Assembly: GCF_052113705.1 (NCBI RefSeq)
Contig: NZ_JBGQOG010000035.1
Span: 1 to 17,941, forward strand
DNA from: JBGQOG01 sp052113705
Lineage (GTDB): Bacteria; Pseudomonadota; Alphaproteobacteria; Rhodobacterales; Rhodobacteraceae
Length of the DNA stretch: 17,941 bases
Direction of reading: 5' to 3'
The notes below the pieces were generated by a model that was not told where the DNA came from, did no database searches, and was given only the letters and a program-made list of their open reading frames with translations. The translations under genes and the position numbers were made by a program. This document shows, piece by piece, positions 1 to 7,981 of this stretch. Numbering within the stretch: the first letter of the stretch is position 1; every line of letters begins with the position of its first letter.

Positions 1-921
1 CTCAAGGCACAGGCCCGCAGCCTTGGCCTCGAGGACCGCTGGCATGAGGTGGCGCAGACCTATGCCGATGTGAACCAAATGTTCGGCGACATCGTCAAAG
101 TCACCCCCTCGTCGAAGGTGGTGGGCGATATGGCGCTGATGATGGTGGCGCAGAACCTCAGCCGTGGTCAGGTTGAGGATCCGGCGGTGGATGTGGCCTT
201 CCCCGACTCGGTCGTCGACATGCTGCGCGGCAACCTCGGGCAACCCCCGGGCGGCTGGCCCGCAGGCATCGTGAAAAAGGTGCTGAAGGACGAAGCGGCC
301 TCCACCGCGCGCCCGGGCGCCGGCATGCCGCCGGTGGACCTAGAAGCGACCCGCATCAAGCTTTCCGAGGAACTCGGCGGGCTGAAAATTGATGATGAGG
401 ATCTGAACGGTTACCTCATGTATCCCAAGGTTTTCCTGGACTACATGGGCCGCCACCGCATCTATGGGCCGGTGCGCACCCTGCCGACGCGGACCTATCT
501 CTATGGCATGGAGCCGGGCGAAGAGATCACCGCCGAGATCGACCCCGGCAAGACGCTGGAGATCCGGCTGCAGGCGGTGGGCGAGACCGATGAGACCGGC
601 GAGGCCAAAGTGTTCTTTGAGCTGAACGGTCAGCCCCGGGTGATCCGGGTGGCGAACCGCGCGGTCAAAGCCGCGACGGCGGCACGCCCGAAGGCGATGG
701 AGGGCAATGCCAACCACATCGGCGCGCCGATGCCGGGCTCGGTGGCCTCCGTTGGCGTGGTGATCGGCCAGCGCGTGGCGGCGGGCGATCTGATGCTGAC
801 CATCGAAGCGATGAAGATGGAGACCGGCATCCATGCCGACCGCGACGCCATCGTGCGCGCGGTGCATGTGCAGCCGGGCCAGCAGATCGACGCCAAGGAT
901 CTCCTCATCGAACTGGAGTGA
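1..921 (+). CDS. pyc: Pyruvate carboxylase, C-terminal part (5' end outside window)
   Basis: This is the last 306 codons of a biotin enzyme that carboxylates pyruvate to oxaloacetate (anaplerosis, cytoplasm). The frame is open from base 1, so the biotin carboxylase domain and most of the carboxyltransferase domain lie upstream of the window. The visible first part (about residues 1-220) matches the end of the carboxyltransferase region and the linker of pyruvate carboxylase, with GDMALMMVAQN and the YLMYPKVFLDY block. The last 75 residues are a biotinyl/lipoyl domain with the biotin-attachment motif EAMKME; the target lysine codon is 814-816. The family order BC-CT-BCCP and the single-chain form fit pyc better than oxaloacetate decarboxylase or acyl-CoA carboxylases. 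The gene looks unrelated to the sugar cluster downstream and probably marks the core-genome edge. A regulator follows 112 bp later on the same strand. Confidence 0.93.
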   Translation, partial: LKAQARSLGLEDRWHEVAQTYADVNQMFGDIVKVTPSSKVVGDMALMMVAQNLSRGQVEDPAVDVAFPDSVVDMLRGNLGQPPGGWPAGIVKKVLKDEAASTARPGAGMPPVDLEATRIKLSEELGGLKIDDEDLNGYLMYPKVFLDYMGRHRIYGPVRTLPTRTYLYGMEPGEEITAEIDPGKTLEIRLQAVGETDETGEAKVFFELNGQPRVIRVANRAVKAATAARPKAMEGNANHIGAPMPGSVASVGVVIGQRVAAGDLMLTIEAMKMETGIHADRDAIVRAVHVQPGQQIDAKDLLIELE

Positions 922-939
922 CGGCTTCGAGAGGCACCT

Positions 940-957
940 CTGCAATATATATTGCAG
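940..957. promoter_or_regulatory. Perfect 18-bp palindrome upstream of RpiR-1, probable operator
   Basis: CTGCAATATATATTGCAG reads the same on both strands. It lies 76 bp before the GTG start of RpiR-1, and its AT core (TATATAT) could serve as a -10 element. The core TGCAAT-N4-ATTGCA has the same architecture as dyads upstream of the two transport units (16198-16213 exact arms; 7947-7962 degenerate). Autoregulation of RpiR-1 is the simplest reading. A small hairpin in pyc 3' RNA is an alternative, but there is no T tract. Confidence 0.7.
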
Positions 958-1033
958 GGTTGCCTTTCTGCCCGCACAATGGCCAAAAGGTGCCAGTCAA
1001 ACAGATTTTGGATGAGCTGAGGGGGATTGAACC

Positions 1034-1909
1034 GTGCTAAAACCAGAAAAGACCCCTGAAAACTATGAAGAGCTGATCCGTCTCATCCATGAACGCCACG
1101 ATCAGATGAGCAAGACCTATCAGCGGATTTCAGTCTATCTGACCCAAAACCCCAATGAAGTCGCAGTGAATGCCGTCAACACGATTGCCGCACGCTGTGG
1201 CATTCATGCCTCGAGCTTTGTCCGCTTTGCGCAATCGCTGGGGTATAATGGTTTCAAAGAGCTGCAGGGGCTGTTCCAGAAGCGTTTGGCAACGGCAGCG
1301 CCGGGTTTTGATGCGCGGCGACGTGCTCTGGACAGTGAAATGCTGCATCGCGAAGACCGCTCGGAGTACAGTTTCCTGCGAGACCTGGTGGTACGCGACA
1401 TTGCCTCACTACAAGATATGCTGGAGCGCATCAGCCCCAATGACATAGCTACCGCCGCCGATTTGATCGATGGCGCGCAGACGATTTATATCATTGGGCA
1501 ATTGCGCTCGGCACCAGTTGCGGATCTACTGCGCTATGTACTGACGATGCTGGGCAAACGCTGTGTGTTGCTGGATCCCGGTGGCGGGCTGGCCACCCAT
1601 ATGGCGCGCGCGATGCGTCCTAATGACGTACTGATCGCCATCTCTTTCCGCTTTTACGCGACCGAGGTAGTCAACATCGTCGAGGCGGCGAAGGAAGCAG
1701 AGATTCCCATCGTTGCGATATCGGACAGCACGCTGTCCCCTTTGGCAAAATCCGCGCGGGTGCTGTTTGAAGTGCCCGAGCATGACTATACATTCTCGCG
1801 GTCGCTGGCGGCGCCGATGTGTCTGGCGCAAGCCTTGACGATTGCGGTAGCGGCACGAGTGCAAAATGACTCAACTGCGCCCCGCATCCCGACGGTGACG
1901 GCGCTTTAA
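1034..1909 (+). CDS. MurR/RpiR-family transcriptional regulator with SIS domain (RpiR-1)
   Basis: The 291-residue protein has the classic RpiR layout. An N-terminal HTH_6 domain (about residues 10-85) carries the recognition segment IHASSFVRFAQSLGYNGFKELQ. After a linker, a SIS sugar-isomerase fold (about 138-275) includes IYIIGQLRSA and VLIAISFRFYATE. Such proteins usually repress or activate sugar catabolism genes and bind a sugar phosphate at the SIS domain. The GTG start at 1034 is chosen because AGGGGG lies 8 bases upstream. A perfect palindrome (940-957) precedes it, suggesting autoregulation. The stop codon lies inside the TTAA target site of the adjacent IS5-type element, yet the reading frame would end at the same codon without the insertion, so the protein looks intact. 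The nearest candidate target is the inositol-type ABC unit at 3275-7685. Effector and targets are inference. Confidence 0.9.
   Translation: MLKPEKTPENYEELIRLIHERHDQMSKTYQRISVYLTQNPNEVAVNAVNTIAARCGIHASSFVRFAQSLGYNGFKELQGLFQKRLATAAPGFDARRRALDSEMLHREDRSEYSFLRDLVVRDIASLQDMLERISPNDIATAADLIDGAQTIYIIGQLRSAPVADLLRYVLTMLGKRCVLLDPGGGLATHMARAMRPNDVLIAISFRFYATEVVNIVEAAKEAEIPIVAISDSTLSPLAKSARVLFEVPEHDYTFSRSLAAPMCLAQALTIAVAARVQNDSTAPRIPTVTAL
1906..1909. repeat. Left copy of TTAA target-site duplication of the IS5-type element
   Basis: TTAA directly precedes the inverted repeat that begins CAGGCCGCTG at 1910. The same four bases follow the other inverted repeat at 3267-3270. The TAA of this copy is the stop codon of RpiR-1. 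Because TTAA is palindromic it could also be read as an extension of the inverted repeats, but a 4-bp duplication of this kind is usual for IS5-family insertion. Confidence 0.75.
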
Positions 1910-3266
1910 CAGGCCGCTGAAAAAACCTGCTGTGAGGAACGGTTTCCCTCTACGCGGATGCTGGGTGTGTCTGGATCATGGGCAGGCAGTCCGCGTAGCC
2001 TGCTTTCCTGCTCAGGCGGCGAGCAGTTTCGGCAGTCTCGCGAGGTTGCACGCCGCCATCGCCAGCGTGAAGCGGGCCCGCACGCGCTCGATGCCGCGAT
2101 ACAGGGTCTGCGTCATGCCGCCGACGGTTTTGACCCAGCCGAAAGGTTCCTCGATCTTCTTCCGGCGCCGCTGCGATTGGGCGTAGCCAGGGTGCCGGGT
2201 GGTTCTGCCGTCGATGGCGGAGTGTCGGGACTTCTGGGCGACATGTGGCGTGACTACCATCTGGCGCAACTCGGCGACGAAGTCGGCGCTGTCATAGCCG
2301 CGGTCTGCCGCCAGTGTCAGGCGCCGGGTCGCTCCGGGCGAGTGGCGGTGAAGCATGTCGATGGCAGCACGCCGCTCGGCGTGACCGTCTGCCCGCGTCA
2401 GGTCGGCCTGGACAATCAGGCCGGAGCGGTTCTCCATCAGGCTGTGCCCGATGAAGCACAGCATGGCGCCAGCGCCGGGGGACTTCTTGAACAGCCGGGC
2501 CTCCGGATCGGTCATCGAAGCATGGCTCGCGTTCGAGCGTCGTTCGCCACGGAAGTCGACTTCGGCGTTGCGGTTGCGGCGTGTGGGGCGGGTCATTGGA
2601 TCGGGCTCGGCGGTGGACTGGTCAGACGAGGAGGTGGGCGGGACACTGGAAACTGGCGGATCGCCGGGACCCTCGTCGCCGTCGGACGCAGCCCTTTCCT
2701 TCGGCCGGAAACTCTTCATCGACGCCCAGGCCTTCACCAGGGTGCCGTCGACCGAGAAGTGATCGTCCGACAGCAGCGGTGCCACCTCGCGATGCGCAAG
2801 GATGGCGGCCATGATCTTGCGCGACATGTCCGTGGTCGGCAGCCGGTCGCGGTTCTTCGTGAACACGGTCGGGACCCAGACGGCATCGTCGATCCCGAGG
2901 CCCACGAACCAGCGGAACAGCAGGTTGTAATCCATCTGCTCCATGAGTTGCCGCTCGGACCGGATCGAGTAGAGGATCTGCAGCAGGCTGGCCCGGATCA
3001 AACGTTCCGGCGCGATGGAGGGGCGACCCTCACCCGCGTAGAGCCGGTCGAACTCGGCATCCAGCGAGCGCAGCGCATCGTTGACGACGGCCATGATCTT
3101 GCGGAGCGGATGTCGCGCCGGAATGCGCTCCTCGAGATCGACGTAGCTGAACAGCGAACCCGTCACCCGATCTGATCCACGCATCCCACACTTCGTCGTC
3201 ATCGTCGTGGCGACGGTGAATCATGTTCCACGTCAGACGTCGAGGCGGGAGTTTTTCAGCGGCCTG
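1910..3266 (-). mobile_element. IS5-family insertion sequence, apparently complete (1357 bp)
   Basis: The element is bounded by inverted repeats: CAGGCCGCTGAAAAA at the left end and the same 15 bases, read on the minus strand, at the right end (3252-3266). Both ends are flanked by TTAA. It carries one transposase gene on the minus strand and no passenger gene. Intact ends, an open transposase frame and a clean duplication suggest a recent, possibly still mobile copy. It separates two convergent genes whose stop codons would otherwise lie a few bases apart. Confidence 0.9.
2012..3202 (-). CDS. IS5-family (IS4-superfamily DDE) transposase
   Basis: The 396-residue protein starts its conserved part with GSLFSYVDLEERIPARHPLR, typical of the large IS5-family transposases. 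It has an N-terminal DUF772-type region (RSERQLMEQMDYNLLFRWFVGL) and a catalytic DDE core: D in HFSVDGTLVKAW, D in LAADRGYDSADF, E in RRKKIEEPFGWVK. The middle (about 175-225) is a charged, low-complexity linker common in this group. The ATG at 3202 gives the longest frame; no Shine-Dalgarno is seen there. The internal ATG at 3184 (MRGSDRVTG) resembles the usual start of relatives and may be the real one. It cuts and rejoins the surrounding IS ends. Confidence 0.92.
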   Translation of the reverse strand: MTTKCGMRGSDRVTGSLFSYVDLEERIPARHPLRKIMAVVNDALRSLDAEFDRLYAGEGRPSIAPERLIRASLLQILYSIRSERQLMEQMDYNLLFRWFVGLGIDDAVWVPTVFTKNRDRLPTTDMSRKIMAAILAHREVAPLLSDDHFSVDGTLVKAWASMKSFRPKERAASDGDEGPGDPPVSSVPPTSSSDQSTAEPDPMTRPTRRNRNAEVDFRGERRSNASHASMTDPEARLFKKSPGAGAMLCFIGHSLMENRSGLIVQADLTRADGHAERRAAIDMLHRHSPGATRRLTLAADRGYDSADFVAELRQMVVTPHVAQKSRHSAIDGRTTRHPGYAQSQRRRKKIEEPFGWVKTVGGMTQTLYRGIERVRARFTLAMAACNLARLPKLLAA

Positions 3267-3270
3267 TTAA
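3267..3270. repeat. Right copy of TTAA target-site duplication of the IS5-type element
   Basis: TTAA follows the right inverted repeat and matches 1906-1909. The stop codon of the TauE-like gene begins only five bases further on. Confidence 0.75.
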
Positions 3271-3274
3271 CACA

Positions 3275-4033
3275 TCAAAGACCCTTCACCCCATCCCAAA
3301 TGAGTTTGCAGCCGATCAGCGCCACTGAGCCATAGGTGATAGAGTAGAAAACCTGCGGCTGCAGCCGATGCACGATCCAGGCCCCGAGCCATGTGGACAG
3401 AATGGCGACAGGAATGAAAATCATCGAGGTCTGCAAGGTACCCGTGTTCAGTTCGCCAAGCGCAATATATGGCACCAGTTTCGCCGCATTGGTGATCGCG
3501 AAAAAGAATACCGAAGTGCCGGTAAAAACCTTTGGGTCCAGCCGCTTTGGCAGCAGATAGATTTGCAGGGGCGGTCCGCCGGCATGGGCAATGAAACTGG
3601 TATAGCCAGCGATCGCACCGCAGAGCCGACCAAACCATGATGGCACCCGACCCGTGGCAACCGCCGATTGCGGCCATAGCGCCCTCTGTACGAAGGCAAG
3701 GGAAACCATGCCGACCATTAGCCGCACCATGGCGTCAGAGACAAATTCCGCTGTCACCCAACCCAAGCCCACACCGAGAAGTGCTGGCGGCAGCACGAGG
3801 AAAAGGATAGGACGGCTCGCGTATTGGCGCCATGCGGTCAGGCTCGCCAGATCCATCACTACGAGGATCGGCAGCAAGAGCGCAGCTGCCGCCATCGGCG
3901 GCATGACCAGCGCCATAAGTGGAACACCCAGCAGGCTGGTGCCCCCCAGCCCACCCTTGGACAAACCCACAAGTACCACGGCGATTAGGCTGATTATCAG
4001 CACATGCGGACTCGAATTGGTAAGATACTGCAT
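3275..4033 (-). CDS. TauE/SafE-family membrane exporter or permease
   Basis: This 252-residue, very hydrophobic protein has about eight membrane segments. The N-terminal signature VLVGLSKGGLGGTSLLGVPLMAL and the mid-protein IAHAGGPPLQIYLLP repeat are the glycine/proline-rich paired motifs of TauE/SafE proteins, which are linked to export or uptake of sulfite, sulfoacetate and other organic anions across the inner membrane. The ATG at 4033 has only a weak ribosome site (GGAAAG about 9 bases upstream). The gene lies 54 bp downstream of the permease gene on the same strand, so it is likely the last gene of the transport operon. That pairing is unusual: the other three genes form a complete sugar ABC importer. 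It may export an acidic by-product, or a sulfur-containing substrate may be involved; neither can be told from sequence. Confidence 0.85.
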   Translation of the reverse strand: MQYLTNSSPHVLIISLIAVVLVGLSKGGLGGTSLLGVPLMALVMPPMAAAALLLPILVVMDLASLTAWRQYASRPILFLVLPPALLGVGLGWVTAEFVSDAMVRLMVGMVSLAFVQRALWPQSAVATGRVPSWFGRLCGAIAGYTSFIAHAGGPPLQIYLLPKRLDPKVFTGTSVFFFAITNAAKLVPYIALGELNTGTLQTSMIFIPVAILSTWLGAWIVHRLQPQVFYSITYGSVALIGCKLIWDGVKGL

Positions 4034-4087
4034 TTCCGCTTTCCAAGTTCTCCGCCCTTCACGGGACGGAGATTGCCGATGTGCGGT

Positions 4088-5095
4088 TCAGGCTTTGACG
4101 CGTTTCTTGCGGCGGTAATTGTCGGCGACAACCGCGGCCACGATCACACAGCCCTTCACCATCTCCTGATAGTAGGCGTCAATGCGCAGGAAGGTGAAAC
4201 CCGACATCATCAACCCAAGGATAACCGTGCCGATAACGGTGCCAAAGATGCGCCCCTGACCGCCCGAAAGCGAAGTGCCCCCGATCACCGCCGCGGTGAT
4301 CGCGTCCAGCTCATACATCATCCCCATGCCTGCCTGAGCGGTGCCCGCCCGGGCGCAGGTTACAATGCCGGCAAGGCCGGTCAACAGACCAGCGACCGCG
4401 TAGACCTTGATCAAATGGCCCTGCACATTAATCCCGGACACCCGGGCCGCTTGCGGATTGGCGCCGATTGCATAGGTAAATTTCCCGTAGCGGGTGTAAC
4501 GAAGAGCGAAGTGGAAAAAGGCCGCGACGCAGAGAAAAATCACCACTGGCCAAGCACTGCTGCCAATCGCCGCGAAGCTTTTGGTCGGAAAGGAGACGGG
4601 TTGACCACTGGTATACCATTTGGCAACGCCCCGCGCCGCCACCATCATCCCCAGGGTAGCAATGAAGGGCGGAATGCCGGTTTTGGCAATCAGCACCCCA
4701 TTCACTGCCCCCGCCACCAAGCCCAATGCGAGACCCACCGCCACCGGCACAATCACCGGCAGATCGGTGAGGTTGGGATAGAGCGCGCGGGCAAAATCGC
4801 TGGTCTGGGCAAAGCCCATGGTGATCATCGCCGTCATGGCGACCACCGAGCCGGACGACAGGTCAATGCCGCCTGTGATGATGACCTGTGTCACCCCGAC
4901 CGAAATGATCCCGATCACCGAAACCTGAAGGATCATGATGGTCAAACGCTGTGTATTGGCCAAAAAGCTTTGGCCCTGCACTATCCAGCCAAGGATCTCA
5001 AAGATCAGCGCTACACCGAGCAACACGGTCAGGATGTTCAGTTCCTGTGGCAGGCGCCGCCGAGGTCTGGCGATGGGTTCGATTACGTCAGTCAT
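4088..5095 (-). CDS. Sugar ABC transporter permease, RbsC type (inositol/rhizopine-like unit)
   Basis: The 335-residue protein is an inner-membrane permease of the BPD_transp_2 (RbsC/XylH/AraH) family with roughly eight to ten membrane segments after a short basic, proline-rich cytoplasmic N-terminus (ARPRRRLP). Family motifs are visible: VIITGGIDLSSGSVVA, the coupling-type block GANPQAARVSGINV, and AAVIGGTSLSGGQGRIFGTVIG. It forms the membrane channel for the ATPase at 5141-6676 and the binding protein at 6759-7685. The ATG at 5095 follows GGAGGAGG. A 45-bp gap separates it from the ATPase gene. The protein resembles permeases of myo-inositol importers (IatP type), but the substrate is inferred mainly from the partner binding protein. 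Confidence 0.92.
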   Translation of the reverse strand: MTDVIEPIARPRRRLPQELNILTVLLGVALIFEILGWIVQGQSFLANTQRLTIMILQVSVIGIISVGVTQVIITGGIDLSSGSVVAMTAMITMGFAQTSDFARALYPNLTDLPVIVPVAVGLALGLVAGAVNGVLIAKTGIPPFIATLGMMVAARGVAKWYTSGQPVSFPTKSFAAIGSSAWPVVIFLCVAAFFHFALRYTRYGKFTYAIGANPQAARVSGINVQGHLIKVYAVAGLLTGLAGIVTCARAGTAQAGMGMMYELDAITAAVIGGTSLSGGQGRIFGTVIGTVILGLMMSGFTFLRIDAYYQEMVKGCVIVAAVVADNYRRKKRVKA

Positions 5096-5140
5096 TTTTC
5101 CTCCTCCATCCGCGCGGCTGACGCGCGGCCCGGCGTCACC

Positions 5141-6676
5141 TCAGCGCGCCGCAAGTTCCATGATTTTAACTTGATCCGCCTCGGCGCGGTCGAGAATGCC
5201 GGTCATATGGCCTTCGTGCATGACCATGATCCGGTCCGACATCCCCAGGACTTCGGGCAGTTCGGATGAAATCATCACCACCGCCACTCCGTCCTTGGCC
5301 AGTTGCGAAATCAGCCGGTGAATCTCCGCCTTTGCACCGACATCAATCCCGCGAGTCGGCTCATCCAGAATCAGAATGCGCGGCTTGGTCATCAACCAGC
5401 GCGCCAGCAGAACCTTTTGCTGATTGCCGCCCGAGAGGTTCTCAATGCGCTCTTCCAGATCGGGGGTTTTGATCCGAAGGGCAGCTTTCATTTCGGCACA
5501 GCGCTTGTCCACGGCAGTTTGTGCCACCACGCCCAGATGCACATGCTGATCGCGCAACGCCGCCACCTGCATGTTTTCGCGTACCGAAAGTGGCAGAAAG
5601 CACCCGGTGTCCTTGCGATCCTCTGTCAGGAAGGCCATGCCTTGGCGCATGGCCACGGCAGGATCGGTGATCGCCACTTCTTGACCATCTACCCGGATCA
5701 CTCCCGAGGTCGCTGCGGTCATGCCAAAGATCGCCTCGGCCACATTCGAACGTCCGGACCCCACCAATCCGGCAAGTCCAAAGATTTCGCCCGCATGCAC
5801 TTCGAAGGAGATGTCGTGAAATACGCCGTCCAGTGTTAGATGCTCAACCTGCAAGAGCGGCTTGCCGATCACCGCGTCTTCCTTTGGAAACATGTTAGTG
5901 ATCTCACGCCCCACCATCATGCGAATGATGTCATCGCGGGTCACATCGCTGCTGGCATGAGTGCCTACGTATTTGCCATCGCGGAATACCGAGAATTCAT
6001 CGGCAATCTCGAATAGCTCGTTCATTTTATGGGTGATATAGACAATGCCGATCCCGCGTGCACGCAGGTCGCGGATGATTGTGAACAGATGCTCCACCTC
6101 GGTTTCGGTGAGCGCCGATGTTGGTTCATCCATGATCAACACGCTGGATTCATAGCTGACTGCCTTGGCAATCTCGATCATTTGTCGCTGCGCCACGGTC
6201 AAAAAGCGAACTTCAGCCAACGGATCGATCTGGATGTTCAACCGCTCGAAAAGCGCCCGCGTCATCGCAGCCATTTGGGTGTGGTTAATCACCCCAAACA
6301 TGTTGCGCGGTTCGCGGCGGATCCAGATATTCTCGGCCACCGTCATATAAGGCATCAGGGCCAGTTCCTGATGTATCATGGCGATGCCCTTCTCCAGCGC
6401 ATCGAGCGGGCCGTTCAGTTTCACCACCTCACCCTGCAGGCGGATGGTGCCGCGGTCCGGAGTATATACACCCGCAATGATCTTCATCAGGGTGGACTTT
6501 CCAGCACCATTCTCGCCCATCAGGGCATGCACGGTCCCCGGGCGCAGACGAAACTGAACATCATCCAGAGCGACAACCCCAGGAAATTCCTTGCGAATGC
6601 CTTCAATTTCCAGAATCGCTTCAGGCAATTGCGCCTGAACACGGTCAATCGCTCTTTTTGTCTGTTCCGATATCAT
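5141..6676 (-). CDS. Sugar ABC transporter ATPase, two-domain RbsA type
   Basis: The 511-residue cytoplasmic protein contains two nucleotide-binding halves. The first has Walker A GENGAGKST (about residue 54), an LTVAQRQMIEIAKA signature and Walker B VLIMDEPTSAL. The second has a degenerate Walker A (GLVGSGRSN, lacking the lysine), signature LSGGNQQKVLLARW and Walker B ILILDEPTRGIDVG. Loss of the second Walker A lysine is the normal pattern in RbsA/XylG/MglA relatives, so this half is probably regulatory. The ATG at 6676 is preceded by GGGAGGGG. The gene sits between the binding-protein gene (82 bp upstream, with a strong hairpin in the gap) and the permease gene. Confidence 0.94.
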   Translation of the reverse strand: MISEQTKRAIDRVQAQLPEAILEIEGIRKEFPGVVALDDVQFRLRPGTVHALMGENGAGKSTLMKIIAGVYTPDRGTIRLQGEVVKLNGPLDALEKGIAMIHQELALMPYMTVAENIWIRREPRNMFGVINHTQMAAMTRALFERLNIQIDPLAEVRFLTVAQRQMIEIAKAVSYESSVLIMDEPTSALTETEVEHLFTIIRDLRARGIGIVYITHKMNELFEIADEFSVFRDGKYVGTHASSDVTRDDIIRMMVGREITNMFPKEDAVIGKPLLQVEHLTLDGVFHDISFEVHAGEIFGLAGLVGSGRSNVAEAIFGMTAATSGVIRVDGQEVAITDPAVAMRQGMAFLTEDRKDTGCFLPLSVRENMQVAALRDQHVHLGVVAQTAVDKRCAEMKAALRIKTPDLEERIENLSGGNQQKVLLARWLMTKPRILILDEPTRGIDVGAKAEIHRLISQLAKDGVAVVMISSELPEVLGMSDRIMVMHEGHMTGILDRAEADQVKIMELAAR

Positions 6677-6720
6677 CTCGTCCCCTCCCTGAACTGTCGA
6701 CGCCGTCGATTGTTATGGTC

Positions 6721-6749
6721 GGGTGCGGCAGCCAGACGCCGCCGCACCC
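6721..6749 (-). other. Stem-loop in the mRNA gap between binding protein and ATPase genes
   Basis: GGGTGCGGC (6721-6729) and GCCGCACCC (6741-6749) form a perfect 9-bp GC-rich stem with an 11-base loop. It starts about ten bases after the binding-protein stop codon. No T run follows on the minus strand, so it is not an intrinsic terminator. Hairpins in this place commonly protect the upstream mRNA, which would give more binding protein than ATPase and permease. That role is inferred. Confidence 0.65.
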
Positions 6750-6758
6750 CCCAGACAA

Positions 6759-7685
6759 TCAGTTTTTGCTGAGATATTGGTCGAGATTGGCCGGGGTCAC
6801 CAATTCGAACGGCACCGTGACCATCGGCTCGAAATATTCACCGCGCGCAATTTTCAGCACTGTGTCCAGCGAGCCTTCACCCTGCCCCTTGGCCGATTGG
6901 TAGACGGTCACGTCCAAGTCACCCGCCTTCATCGCGGCCAAAGCATCCTGCGTTGCATCCACACCGGCAATCACGACGTCATCCATCGAGACCCCCGCCG
7001 ATTTCAGCGCCTGAATCGCCCCCAGAGCCATTTCATCATTGTTGGCAATGACAGCTTTGGGCTGCATGCCCGACGTAATCCAGTTGGTCATCAGATCCAG
7101 CGCCGGGGTCCGCATCCAGTTGGCTGTTTGTTGATCAAGCACTTTCATACCGCTGCAGGCATCCATGGCCAAAACCTCTTCGGTCGCTTTGGTGCGGCCC
7201 CGCTGACCGGTGGTGCCAAGCTGTCCGAGCAGGATGACGGTATCACCCTTGCCTTCCACCAATTTGCAGACCTCAGAGGCCTCCAAATTGCCCGCCTGCT
7301 CTTCGTTGGAACCGACCCAGGCCTGTTTCTCAGGGAAAGTTTCCATGTTCGCCGGCAGCATGTTCACGAACACCAGCGGAACTCCGGCCCGCTCCGCAAT
7401 ATCTGACATGGCTTTGCCCGAGTCTGCATCGACCAACATGACGATGATTCCATCGACGCCCGCCGCCACAAAATTCTCGATTTGGGATTGTTGGCGGGCA
7501 ATATCGCCCTGCGCATCCTCCATTTGAACCGTCACACCGAGTGCATCCGCATGCTTTTGCATGTTTTGCCGCAGCACAGTCAGGTAGTTGTCGTCAAACA
7601 ACGACATGGCCACACCGATGGTTTCCGCCGAAGCACCTGCCGCGAGGGCAAAAGTCATCGTCGTGGCCAAAAGAAATTTCTTCAT
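6759..7685 (-). CDS. Periplasmic sugar-binding protein, myo-inositol/rhizopine-type
   Basis: The 308-residue protein starts at the ATG at 7685, with GGAGGAG 6-12 bases upstream; a longer frame upstream lacks a ribosome site. The signal peptide MKKFLLATTMTFALAAGASA is followed by mature ETIGVAMSLFDDNYLTVLR. The body is a Peripla_BP_4 (RbsB) fold: VEDAQ-like MEDAQGDIARQQSQIENFV, AAGVDGIIVMLVDAD, VIANNDEMALGAIQALK and VIAGVDATQDALAAM. These blocks, including the EDAQ-D-RQ stretch and the two cysteines in EVCKL and MDACSG, match the group containing inositol-binding IbpA and rhizopine-binding MocB. It delivers the ligand to the permease at 4088-5095. It heads the transcription unit, with a promoter and operator-like dyad about 270 bp upstream. 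Myo-inositol or a derivative is the likely ligand, not proven. Confidence 0.92.
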   Translation of the reverse strand: MKKFLLATTMTFALAAGASAETIGVAMSLFDDNYLTVLRQNMQKHADALGVTVQMEDAQGDIARQQSQIENFVAAGVDGIIVMLVDADSGKAMSDIAERAGVPLVFVNMLPANMETFPEKQAWVGSNEEQAGNLEASEVCKLVEGKGDTVILLGQLGTTGQRGRTKATEEVLAMDACSGMKVLDQQTANWMRTPALDLMTNWITSGMQPKAVIANNDEMALGAIQALKSAGVSMDDVVIAGVDATQDALAAMKAGDLDVTVYQSAKGQGEGSLDTVLKIARGEYFEPMVTVPFELVTPANLDQYLSKN

Positions 7686-7883
7686 CGTTTTCTCCTCCGT
7701 TGGAATCCGGCACTCCCAATGCCGGAAATCGCACCGCTTACTGCGGGCTGTGGTTGTAGGCCTTGCCAAAATCGGAGCGCAAGTTTCTGCCCGGACACCA
7801 TTCGGCTCCGACCCTGTCTGTTCTCCAATCCGGCTTGATCCCGGCTATTTCGGTGCTGGCATCACGCCAGAACACCTTCCTAT

Positions 7884-7896
7884 TTCGCTAAGCGAA
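7884..7896. promoter_or_regulatory. 13-bp dyad in the leader of the binding-protein gene
   Basis: TTCGCT-A-AGCGAA is a perfect inverted repeat about 200 bp upstream of the start codon, downstream of the proposed promoter. It could be a protein-binding site. The single-base centre makes an RNA hairpin with the full stem impossible. No second copy was seen. Confidence 0.3.
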
Positions 7897-7946
7897 GCCC
7901 GAAGGCCCGAGGCGATGATCCTTTCGTAGCAAGGGCCAAATCATTT

Positions 7947-7962
7947 TGCAACAATAATTGCG
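7947..7962. promoter_or_regulatory. Operator-like dyad upstream of the first transport unit
   Basis: TGCAAC-AATA-ATTGCG has the same 6-4-6 spacing as the perfect dyad at 941-956, with two changed positions. It overlaps a second perfect palindrome, ATTGCGCAAT (7957-7966). The proposed -10 element lies inside it, so binding here would occlude RNA polymerase. Its likely reader is one of the two RpiR-type regulators in the window. Confidence 0.55.
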
Positions 7963-7981
7963 CAATCATCTTTATGGTCAA
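7954..7981 (-). promoter_or_regulatory. Possible sigma-70 promoter for the first transport unit
   Basis: On the minus strand TTGACC (complement of 7976-7981) and AATTAT (complement of 7954-7959) are 16 bases apart. The -35 matches consensus at five of six positions and the -10 at four. The position, about 270 bp before the start codon, and the overlapping operator dyad support it, but no start site is known. Confidence 0.45.

Noticed and set aside
930..941. AGAGG-CA-CCTCT inverted repeat after pyc as a terminator
   Set aside because: A 5-bp stem with a 2-base loop and no T run is too weak; the neighbouring palindrome is better explained as an operator.
1958..3175. Long plus-strand open frame (405 codons)
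   Set aside because: It lies antisense to the IS5 transposase, has no known motif, and arises from the GC-rich codon pattern of the real gene.
4004..5269. Long plus-strand open frame (421 codons)
   Set aside because: It is antisense to the permease, rich in His, Arg and Gly in the manner of a shadow frame, and has no ribosome site or domain.
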